A DNA stretch of 64,000 bases from Hydrogenimonas urashimensis. GTDB taxonomy: Bacteria; Campylobacterota; Campylobacteria; Campylobacterales; Hydrogenimonadaceae. The notes under the pieces are model-generated. The model was given only the letters and a program-made list of their open reading frames with translations, did not search any database and was not told the DNA's origin. The stretch is taken from the NCBI RefSeq assembly GCF_016593255.1, contig NZ_AP023212.1:186001-250000 (forward strand), in the 5' to 3' direction. Of the stretch, positions 20,754-28,029 are shown piece after piece. How positions within the stretch are numbered: the first letter of the stretch is position 1; each line of letters opens with the position of its first letter. The position numbers and the translations under genes are program-made.

Positions 20754-21225
20754 AAAGGACAAATGTGTACCTGTAGGGTGAGCCGGAGGTTCCCAAAACG
20801 ATGGTGTCACCGTCTTCGATTTCCGTCCGCTCCGTATCAGAATCGCCGCCGATGCGTTTTTCGTTGACCCCTGTGCCGCACTTGCTTCCGTCGTCGATGA
20901 CATAATATTTTCCATCCTCTTCCACGATCTGCAGATGGTCTCTTGAAATCTGCAGTCTCTCACCAAAATCGATCAGGTAGATATCGTTGGTAGGAACGCT
21001 TTTCATGCCGTGTTTGAAGCGCTCCTTGACGATGATGTGACCGTGATCGTCGACTTCGACACGCGATTCGCGTCCTATCCGGTAGGGAAATTTCCATATG
21101 GGAATCATGTCGTCAAACTGGTTTTTGATCGGAATCGCCGCAGCCGCCTGGTCGGTCTGGGCCAGCAGGACCGCCCTGGGAAGAAACTGTCGCTTGATAG
21201 CCTCTTTGTCGATACTCTGTTGCAT
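20725..21225 (-). CDS. FHA-domain protein
   Basis: A 166-residue cytoplasmic protein. The second half is a forkhead-associated domain, a phosphothreonine-binding beta sandwich: 'FPYRIGRESRVEV', 'ISRDHLQIVEEDGKYYVIDDGSKCGTGVNEKRI' region (key Arg, Ser, His, Asn) and 'IEDGDTIVLGT'. The first 45 residues are helical. There is no kinase or secretion gene next to it, so its partner is unknown. The ribosome site GGAG lies seven bases before ATG. It is convergent with bioV and divergent from mogA. Confidence 0.85.
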   Translation of the reverse strand: MQQSIDKEAIKRQFLPRAVLLAQTDQAAAAIPIKNQFDDMIPIWKFPYRIGRESRVEVDDHGHIIVKERFKHGMKSVPTNDIYLIDFGERLQISRDHLQIVEEDGKYYVIDDGSKCGTGVNEKRIGGDSDTERTEIEDGDTIVLGTSGSPYRYTFVLFSEEGGQKV

Positions 21226-21321
21226 GGATAGCTCCGTTTTTCATCAATTTTACCAGTGGTTCACTTATACCCGTATCAACGGAAGAGAAGGAAGGAGGAT
21301 TTTGTGAAAGATTCGCGCTAA

Positions 21322-21343
21322 TTTTGGTAAAATAGAACCAAAA
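21322..21343 (+). promoter_or_regulatory. Palindrome over the mogA promoter
   Basis: TTTTGGT/ACCAAAA arms around an 8-base centre that contains a good -10-like TAAAAT (21328-21333 region), just upstream of mogA. The overlap suggests an operator, but a chance palindrome is not excluded. Confidence 0.35.
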
Positions 21344-21357
21344 ACAGGATGTTTGAA

Positions 21358-21891
21358 ATGGATAAAATCAGGGTCGGTGTCGTCACGGCGAGCGACAGGG
21401 CAAGTGCAGGGATTTACGAGGATGTCTCGGGCGTGGCCATCATGGATACGCTCAGGGAGTATCTGCAAAACGATATCGAGTTTCTCTACCGCTGCATCCC
21501 CGACGAGCAGAAAGCGATCGAAGCGGCACTCAGGGAGCTGGCCCGTGAAAAGGAGTGCGATCTGATCGTTACGACAGGCGGCACAGGTCCCGCTCCAAGA
21601 GACGTGACGCCGGAAGCGACGGAGGCGGTTTGCGAGAAGATGATGCCAGGCTTCGGGGAGCTGATGCGGCAGGTGAGCCTGCAGTACGTGCCCACGGCGA
21701 TTCTGAGTCGACAGACAGCCGGTATCTGCCACAAAAGTCTCATCATCAATCTGCCCGGCAAACCGAAATCGATCCGGGAGTGTCTGGATGCCGTCTTTCC
21801 GGCGGTTCCGTACTGCATCGATCTGATCGGCGGCCGGTATATGGTGACGGATGAGAATGTGATCAAAGCTTTCAGGCCGAAAGGATCGTAG
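21358..21891 (+). CDS. mogA: Molybdopterin adenylyltransferase
   Basis: Adenylates molybdopterin before molybdate insertion. The 177-residue protein belongs to the MoaB/Mog family: 'VGVVTASDRASAGIYEDVSG', 'LIVTTGGTGPAPRDVTPEA' and 'SLIINLPGKPKSIRECLDAV'. The Mog-like C-terminal stretch supports MogA over MoaB. I prefer the ATG at 21358, eight bases after AGGA; an in-frame ATG at 21349 overlaps that ribosome site. Confidence 0.92.
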   Translation: MDKIRVGVVTASDRASAGIYEDVSGVAIMDTLREYLQNDIEFLYRCIPDEQKAIEAALRELAREKECDLIVTTGGTGPAPRDVTPEATEAVCEKMMPGFGELMRQVSLQYVPTAILSRQTAGICHKSLIINLPGKPKSIRECLDAVFPAVPYCIDLIGGRYMVTDENVIKAFRPKGS

Positions 21892-22076
21892 CCGGCAGGA
21901 GCATCGAGATTGCACCGAATGCGGTCAAGAAGGTCGAAAAGAAAAAGAGAAAGGATGACGGCGCTATCGGCCGTAAAAGGCCTGTTTGCTTTCGTTTAGA
22001 ACCCGGCCTTGCCGGCGAAGCAAAAGGAGTGGGAGCGCAGGTGTCGGGACTTTGATTCGGTACCGTACGATTTAAA

Positions 22077-24857
22077 ATGGCAAAAAAGAAAAAAAAATTC
22101 ATCAAATACAATCAGACCATCCGGAAAATTTTCGGTGGGGAAGGATTCGACGAGGGCATCACGCGGGTACCCCTCGACAATCTCATCGAAATGGCGATGA
22201 TACTTTCGCTCAAAGAGCAGCATCTGACAAAAGCGGACCTGGTCCGGGCATTCCGGCGCCTGTGGTCGAGCGGTGATGTCGCCGACAGAGCGCTGATTAC
22301 CGAATACCTCAAATCTTTGGATACCACCTTCAAGTCAGACAAGAGCGTCACGAGCAACGAAGCCCGGATGGAGAAGATCGACGAGATTCTCGCACAGATC
22401 GAACACACGCCCGCAGAAGAGGTGGCGCTCAAAGAGCAGTTCGAAGAGGTCCGCCTGAAAAAGATCACCCCCAAAAGGATCGCCAAAGCACTGCTGAAAC
22501 TCCGTAACGCCAAAAAACGGTCCCGCCTGGAGGAGGCGTTCGACGGCTCTTTTGACGAAGCCGGGCGCTTTCTCTTCTTTCACTCCTTCCGTTTCAGGAT
22601 ATTCGAGGAGGATTTCCACAAAATCGTTCAGCTTACGTGTATGCCTTTCGAGGATGAAGAGATTGCGCATCTGGATGAAGCGGCGCTGAAGGAGCGTCTG
22701 AAACAGTGCAAAGAGAAGGCGATCGAAAAAAAGAGGAGGGAGATCGACCTTTTTTTGCAGAAGGCATCCGGCCCCAACCGCTATCTGAGCCAAGAGGAGG
22801 TGCTGCAGACCATCAAACGGATACCGGAAGAGTGCGACTTTCTTTTCGTTCCGGTACCGGAACCCTTTTTGCGCCGAATCCTTTTCGAACAGTTCGAAAT
22901 TTCCGAAGCGGAAATGCTCGCCGAGTCGATACGCCTCTTCAGGGATATGGAGAAAACTCTTTTCGGAAAAGAGGAGTGGAGAGTCCGCTACAAACTTGTT
23001 CTGGAAGTTCAGAAGCGCTGGCTGTATCAGAGCATCTGGGACAACGCTCCTTTGCAGATCGACGAAGATTTCGAGCTCAGGCGGGTCGAAGTGGAGGCAC
23101 AGTTCGATGCGGAACTGGCGGCACTGAAGAGTGCACTGCTTCACGAGGCCGAGGGGCTGGATCTGCACGAAGAGGAGATAGAGACGATCATCGCCCATGC
23201 GATCATCGACGCGATCGCCCGCAAGGAGATTCTGGAGATACCCTACAAGACCCTCAAGACGATCAACCGCCATTTCGCCCGCCAGATCGAGGGGCTGAAA
23301 CTCAAAAAACAGCGGGAAGAACTGCTGGCGCGCACCATACGGGATTTCAAGAACCTCTTTCCCTTGGCAAGAGAGATGGATCGCCGACTGATTTTCCATG
23401 TCGGTCCGACCAACAGCGGCAAAACCTATGCGGCGATGGAGCGTCTCAAGAAAGCGGATACCGGCTACTACCTGGCACCGCTTCGTCTGCTGGCGCTGGA
23501 AGGGTACGAGACGCTGCTCAAATCGGGCATACCGGCCTCACTCGTCACCGGGGAAGAACAGCTGATCGACGAAGAGGCGGCCCATATCAGCTCGACGATC
23601 GAAATGGCCAATTACCAGATCGAAGTGGATGTCTGTGTCATCGACGAGGTTCAGATGATCGACGATCCCGATCGCGGGTGGGCCTGGGCCAACGCCATCA
23701 TCGGTATTCCCGCCCACACCGTTATCATGACGGGAAGCGAAGACGCCCTCGAGGCAGTGAAGGAGCTGGCGTCGTGGCTGGAGGAGGATCTGGAAGTGGT
23801 CCGTTTCGAGCGCAAGGCGCCGCTGATTCTCCATCATCATCCCGCATCGCTCAAAAAGCTTGAGCCCTCCACCGCCATCGTCGCCTTTTCGCGCCGGGAC
23901 GTTCTGGCGTTCAAAGAGCAGCTCAGCGGCCGGTACGACGTCTCCGTGGTCTACGGGAACCTCAGTCCGGAGGTGCGCAGGGAAGAGGCGAGGCGTTTCA
24001 GGGAAGGAGAGTCGCAGATTCTCGTGGCCACCGACGCCATCGCCATGGGGCTCAACCTGCCGATCAAGACGATCCTCTTTGCCAGGGATTCCAAATTCGA
24101 CGGGCAGAGCCGGCGGCTTCTGACCCCTTCGGAAATCCGTCAGATCGCGGGGCGGGCAGGGCGGTACGGTCTGCACGAAGAGGGGTATGTGGGTGCCTTG
24201 ACGGCGCCGGTGCTCCAGACCGTTACGGAGCTGATCGACGAACCGGCTCCGCCGATACGAGGACCCTATCGTGTCATGGCCAATTTCGAGCATATCGAGC
24301 TGATCGCCAAAATCATCGAGACCGAAAGTCTCTCCGAAATACTCGGGTTTTTCGTCAAGCATATGCGGTTCGACGGCCCGTTTGTCGCCGCCAACATCGA
24401 AAACATGCTCGAAATCGCCAAGATGGTCGATCTCTACCACCTCGATCTGAAGTCCAAATATCATCTCGCCTGCGCGCCACTGAGCCTTGGGTCGCCCTAT
24501 CTTGAGAGCGTCTTCCACCGCTATCTGATCGCTTTGGAGAGGAAAGAGCCGATCCCCTTCGCTGTTCCCGAAGATCTTCCCGGCATCGCCCAGACGTCGG
24601 ATATGCTTTTTGAAGCGGAGGAGAGGGTAAAAGAGATATCCCTCTACCTCTGGCTCTCCTACCGCTTTCCCGATGCCTTCGTCGATACACAGAACGCACT
24701 GCAGGCCCGTGAAATACTCAACCGGTTCATCGAGCGTTCACTGCGCAAGGGAGTTTTCGCAAGGGCATGCAAACGGTGCGGCAAACCCCTGCCGCCCCAT
24801 TTCCGCTTCGGTATCTGCCAGGAGTGCTTCCGAGGGGGGCGACAGATCAAAAGATAG
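22077..24857 (+). CDS. SUV3-like superfamily 2 RNA helicase with zinc-ribbon tail
   Basis: A 926-residue protein related to the mitochondrial degradosome helicase SUV3. The first ~430 residues are highly charged, helical and unfamiliar. The helicase core has 'FHVGPTNSGKTYAAMERL' (Walker A at 442-449), 'VCVIDEVQMIDD' (motif II near 522), 'TGSED', 'ATDAIAMGLNLPI' and 'QIAGRAGRYG' (motif VI). A SUV3-type C-terminal helical domain follows. The last 30 residues hold a C-x2-C...C-x2-C zinc ribbon ('CKRCGKP' and 'CQECF'). Bacterial SUV3-like proteins are known in Campylobacterota, but their RNA substrates are not. No strong ribosome site is seen before ATG 22077. Confidence 0.87.
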   Translation: MAKKKKKFIKYNQTIRKIFGGEGFDEGITRVPLDNLIEMAMILSLKEQHLTKADLVRAFRRLWSSGDVADRALITEYLKSLDTTFKSDKSVTSNEARMEKIDEILAQIEHTPAEEVALKEQFEEVRLKKITPKRIAKALLKLRNAKKRSRLEEAFDGSFDEAGRFLFFHSFRFRIFEEDFHKIVQLTCMPFEDEEIAHLDEAALKERLKQCKEKAIEKKRREIDLFLQKASGPNRYLSQEEVLQTIKRIPEECDFLFVPVPEPFLRRILFEQFEISEAEMLAESIRLFRDMEKTLFGKEEWRVRYKLVLEVQKRWLYQSIWDNAPLQIDEDFELRRVEVEAQFDAELAALKSALLHEAEGLDLHEEEIETIIAHAIIDAIARKEILEIPYKTLKTINRHFARQIEGLKLKKQREELLARTIRDFKNLFPLAREMDRRLIFHVGPTNSGKTYAAMERLKKADTGYYLAPLRLLALEGYETLLKSGIPASLVTGEEQLIDEEAAHISSTIEMANYQIEVDVCVIDEVQMIDDPDRGWAWANAIIGIPAHTVIMTGSEDALEAVKELASWLEEDLEVVRFERKAPLILHHHPASLKKLEPSTAIVAFSRRDVLAFKEQLSGRYDVSVVYGNLSPEVRREEARRFREGESQILVATDAIAMGLNLPIKTILFARDSKFDGQSRRLLTPSEIRQIAGRAGRYGLHEEGYVGALTAPVLQTVTELIDEPAPPIRGPYRVMANFEHIELIAKIIETESLSEILGFFVKHMRFDGPFVAANIENMLEIAKMVDLYHLDLKSKYHLACAPLSLGSPYLESVFHRYLIALERKEPIPFAVPEDLPGIAQTSDMLFEAEERVKEISLYLWLSYRFPDAFVDTQNALQAREILNRFIERSLRKGVFARACKRCGKPLPPHFRFGICQECFRGGRQIKR

Positions 24858-24903
24858 TGGATGCGCCGCTTGCTCCTTTGGGGAATCCGATTCGGTATCC
24901 CGT

Positions 24904-24927
24904 TTAATCAATTATTCATTTGATTAA
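24904..24927 (+). promoter_or_regulatory. Palindrome upstream of the DUF2231 gene
   Basis: Perfect 8-base arms TTAATCAA/TTGATTAA around 8 bases, followed directly by TATTACAAT, a plausible -10 region for the gene at 24965. It may be a repressor site. Confidence 0.4.
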
Positions 24928-24964
24928 TATTACAATGGTTGAATCACCATAAAAGGATAGGCTC

Positions 24965-25447
24965 ATGAACGTACTGCATCCCCCATTTGTCCATTTTGTC
25001 ATTGCATTGCCACTGGCGGCATTTTTTTCCCAAGTGACATATTTGGCGACCCTGGACAAAACCTATTCGAAAGCCGCGACAAGAATCCTGGCGCTTTCGC
25101 TGCTTATATCGCTGTTTGCCCTGTATGGAGGTTTCCTCGATGCGGAAAAGATTCTGGCCGATCACGATATTCTCGAGAAGGGAGTCGCTGTTCTTAATAG
25201 CCATAAAACGTTCGGTTTCATAGTGGTAGGCTTTCTTGCATTGACAACATTTTTGAAATGGCTGGCGACCAACAAAGATCTCGTGATGCTTGAGAAGATT
25301 TCACTTCTGCTTATCATCCTTACAATCATCGCCACACTTTATCAGGGCAATCACGGCGGTTCTCTGGTTTATAAATATTCTGCCGGTATCGATAACAGAA
25401 TAGTGAACCAGAGAGTGGAAGAGAGTCAAAAAAACTGGGAAAATTGA
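24965..25447 (+). CDS. DUF2231 family membrane protein
   Basis: A 160-residue inner-membrane protein with four hydrophobic segments (about 8-28, 38-58, 80-100, 112-130). The starting 'HPPFVHFVIALPLA' is the signature of the DUF2231 family, whose histidines have been suggested to bind metal or heme. 'YQGNHGGSLVYKYSAGI' after the last segment is also typical. The function is not established. AAAGGA sits at good spacing before ATG. It may be controlled through the palindrome upstream. Confidence 0.8.
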   Translation: MNVLHPPFVHFVIALPLAAFFSQVTYLATLDKTYSKAATRILALSLLISLFALYGGFLDAEKILADHDILEKGVAVLNSHKTFGFIVVGFLALTTFLKWLATNKDLVMLEKISLLLIILTIIATLYQGNHGGSLVYKYSAGIDNRIVNQRVEESQKNWEN

Positions 25448-25467
25448 AAACAATCCCTCATTTGACT

Positions 25468-26112
25468 TCACAGGAGCTCAAAAAACTTTAGCGCTTCCTC
25501 TTCCGCATCTTCCAGGGTAGCAAGATCGATTTCCCCCTTTTCGACTCTCTCCTGGAGGCTTTTTTTGATGAAATCGAACGCCCGTTGTCTGGCCGTTTCG
25601 ATATCGTCGACATAGGCACAGCCGTTGAAGCTGTAGGGCCGTTCGTTTTCGATGCAAACGACGGCTCCCTCCACCTCTTTCTCCAGAAATTCCGCCACTT
25701 CCCGCGCATTGATGCCGAATTCGCAACTGTACCAGATCAGATCGTCGAGCTCTTTGTCCAAAAATTCGGTGATGCCGTCAGCCGTGGTGTCCTGATAGAG
25801 GGCGAAAGGCTCGTTGGCTGCCAGAAGCTCCTGCCAGGCGCGTCCTGCGTAGATGGCGATTTTATCCCCCTCGTCTTTCACTTCGTAGTTGTCTGTGAGT
25901 ATTTTGGCCAGTGGAGTCGGCCTGGAAACGGCCGTGCCCACCAGGGATTTGGGCGTGCCGACGAAAATGTAGGGCTGAGAGGGTAGATCACCCGATGCGT
26001 CGAGGATGTCGCCGCCCAGGGTGATGGCGATCGGCTTTTGCGCATTGACGGCGTCAAGAAAGCTCTTTTTGTCGACTTTTATATCGTGATTGAGAAGATT
26101 GTAAAAGGTCAT
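25468..26112 (-). CDS. Conserved-looking protein of unknown function
   Basis: A 214-residue acidic, soluble protein that I do not recognise. It begins 'MTFYNLLNHDIKVDKKSFLDAV' and has a middle 'YIFVGTPKSLVGTAVSRPTP' and a conserved-looking 'YSCEFGINAREVAEFLE'. There is no signal peptide or membrane segment. The ribosome site GGAGAACC precedes ATG. The coding bias matches the neighbours, so it is a real gene. It is convergent with the DUF2231 gene and lies downstream of ppk2 on the same strand, 116 bases away. Confidence 0.7.
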   Translation of the reverse strand: MTFYNLLNHDIKVDKKSFLDAVNAQKPIAITLGGDILDASGDLPSQPYIFVGTPKSLVGTAVSRPTPLAKILTDNYEVKDEGDKIAIYAGRAWQELLAANEPFALYQDTTADGITEFLDKELDDLIWYSCEFGINAREVAEFLEKEVEGAVVCIENERPYSFNGCAYVDDIETARQRAFDFIKKSLQERVEKGEIDLATLEDAEEEALKFFELL

Positions 26113-26228
26113 CGGTTCTCCATTTGTGTTGGCATGTGGATGCTGTGCAACCTCAGCTGTCGATTGTAATAAAAAAGCAACAGAGCGACCTTTTCTCTCC
26201 CTTTTAACTTGCGGTTTTCAATTTTTTA

Positions 26229-27116
26229 CTATCCGATGAATTTGCCGCTTCGCAGCCGCTGCGCCTCCATCAGTTCGATCTCCCTGGCACCGGATACGAC
26301 GATGTTGCTGTCGGGAACGTAGTCGAGCATTTCGTCGCGTCCCTCGTAATGGATGGAATTGAGGATGACCCGCATGACATTGAGGCGGGCGAGATGCTTG
26401 TTGTCGGAGCGGATGATGGTCCAGGGGGCGATGGTGGTGTGGGTGTGTTTGAGCATCTCATACTTCATGTTGGTGAAGTCGTCCCACCGCTCCTGTGCCT
26501 GCAGGTCGACTTCGCTCAGTTTCCATTGGCGCAGAGGGTCGGTCTTGCGACGTTCGAAACGGCGGCGCTGTTCCTCTTTCGTCACACTGAAATAGAGTTT
26601 GATGAGTATGATGCCGTTGCGGACCAGTCCCTTTTCGAAGCTTGGGGTGTCTTCGATGAATGTCCGGTATTCCTCGGGTGTGCAGAAACCGAATACCGGT
26701 TCCACCATTGCGCGGTTGTACCAGCTGCGGTCGAAAAGCACGATTTCGCCGCCCCGGGGAAACTGCTCCACGTAGCGCTGGAAATACCACTGTGTCCTCT
26801 GCTCTTCGGTCGGTTTGCCCAAAGCGACGACACGGTAATGTTTTTCGTTCATGTAGCGGGTGACACGGCGAATCGTTCCTCCCTTGCCCGCGGCGTCCCG
26901 TCCTTCAAAGAGAATGATCATTTTCAGCTTATTGATTTCCAGATGTTTCTGAAGTTTGATGAGTTCTGCCTGGTAGGGTTTGAGTTCCTCGGCCTCGAGA
27001 TACTTCCTTATCGCCTTTTTCTTTTTCAAAAGAACCGGCAGCGGGTCGCTGTTGCCGCATACTTCCACGTCTTCGAATTCTTTCAACTCTTCCATCGTTT
27101 CATTCTTTTTGGCCAA
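26229..27116 (-). CDS. ppk2: Polyphosphate kinase 2
   Basis: Transfers phosphate between polyphosphate and nucleoside diphosphates, replenishing GTP or ATP. The 295-residue protein has Walker A 'EGRDAAGKGG' (71-80), 'YFQRYVEQFPRGGEIVLFDRSWYNRA' region with the acidic Walker B, and lid residues 'RRFERRKTDPLRQWKLS'. It is a single-domain class I enzyme. It starts with TTG at 27116, supported by a very good AGAGGAGG seven bases upstream; the first in-frame ATG is seven codons later and lacks such a site. Confidence 0.94.
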   Translation of the reverse strand: MAKKNETMEELKEFEDVEVCGNSDPLPVLLKKKKAIRKYLEAEELKPYQAELIKLQKHLEINKLKMIILFEGRDAAGKGGTIRRVTRYMNEKHYRVVALGKPTEEQRTQWYFQRYVEQFPRGGEIVLFDRSWYNRAMVEPVFGFCTPEEYRTFIEDTPSFEKGLVRNGIILIKLYFSVTKEEQRRRFERRKTDPLRQWKLSEVDLQAQERWDDFTNMKYEMLKHTHTTIAPWTIIRSDNKHLARLNVMRVILNSIHYEGRDEMLDYVPDSNIVVSGAREIELMEAQRLRSGKFIG

Positions 27117-27179
27117 AACACAACCTCCTCTTTATCTTTTTTTATTGTATCATTTTAAGACTCAATAAGAGGCTAAAGA

Positions 27180-27731
27180 ATGGATTATAAAAAGATTGAG
27201 GAATTGATCGGACGAATCGAAGCGGCGGAGAGTGAACTCTACCGGGAGCTGGCCGGGGAGACGAAAACGATCACATGCGATTTTGCGGAAGAATATATCC
27301 CTCTTTGGACCTATATTCGCCGGGGGAATCCTAAATATGCGCTTTCGGCCCCCATAATCTACGCCATGATCGTGCCGGCACTCGTCATGGATGCCTCCGT
27401 TACGGTCTACCAGGCGACCTGTTTCCCCCTCTACGGCATTCCGAAGGTCGCAAGAGGCGACTACATCGTTTTCGACAGACACCGTCTGAGCTATCTCAAC
27501 GCCCTTCAGAAACTCAACTGCGTCTATTGCGCCTACTTCAACGGGCTGATCGCCTATGTCCGGGAGATCGCTTCGAAAACCGAGCAGTTCTGGTGTCCGA
27601 TACGCCACAGCAGGCGCATACGGGGTCCCCACCGCCGCTACTGGCACTTCCTGCGATACGGTGACGGCAAAGATTTGAAAAGGAGATGGATGAAAATGCG
27701 TGAAACATTGAGGGACGAGGAGAAACAGTAG
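27180..27731 (+). CDS. Conserved hypothetical protein with a CxxC motif
   Basis: A 183-residue protein of a type seen in many proteobacteria but without known function. Conserved-looking features are 'LIYAMIVPALVMDASVTVYQ'-like hydrophobic centre (about 58-80), 'CFPLYGIPKV', 'NCVYCAYFNGLIAYVREIASKTEQFWCPI' region with a C-x2-C and a third Cys, and a basic C-terminal tail. The hydrophobic stretch could contact a membrane. It is divergent from ppk2 and its stop overlaps the GTG of the next small gene by one base. Confidence 0.7.
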   Translation: MDYKKIEELIGRIEAAESELYRELAGETKTITCDFAEEYIPLWTYIRRGNPKYALSAPIIYAMIVPALVMDASVTVYQATCFPLYGIPKVARGDYIVFDRHRLSYLNALQKLNCVYCAYFNGLIAYVREIASKTEQFWCPIRHSRRIRGPHRRYWHFLRYGDGKDLKRRWMKMRETLRDEEKQ

Positions 27732-27949
27732 TGGATATCAAAGCGTGTCTGAACGAGTACATCAAAGAACTTGAAAACGAGGTGATGAAGATTGTCTCGA
27801 ATCCAAGAACCGACAAAAAGACGAAAAACCTGGCCATGAAACCTTTGACGAGCAAGAAACAGATCATCCTCAACACGATCGACGCTCTCGATCTGGTGGA
27901 CAGGGTGCATGCAGAAGAGATGGCAAAAGCGGATGATTTTCAATCGTGA
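27731..27949 (+). CDS. Small hypothetical protein, 72 residues
   Basis: Starts with GTG directly at the stop of the previous gene, so the two are translationally coupled. The product is helical and charged ('NEYIKELENEVMKIVSN', 'MKPLTSKKQIILNTIDALDL'), has no cysteine and is likely cytoplasmic. I do not recognise a family. A terminator hairpin follows. Coupling suggests a joint role with the CxxC protein. Confidence 0.6.
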   Translation: MDIKACLNEYIKELENEVMKIVSNPRTDKKTKNLAMKPLTSKKQIILNTIDALDLVDRVHAEEMAKADDFQS

Positions 27950-27990
27950 GCCGTCACTTTGGAGCGCTCCCATGGTTTTTACGTGATAGA

Positions 27991-28015
27991 AGGCGCCGTG
28001 GAAGCGCCTCTTTCT
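27991..28015 (+). terminator. Rho-independent terminator after the small gene
   Basis: Stem AGGCGC/GCGCCT (27991-27996 and 28004-28009) followed by a T-rich tail CTTTCTT. It ends the two-gene unit ahead of the convergent valS. Confidence 0.6.
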
Positions 28016-28029
28016 TCTACCGCGACATT

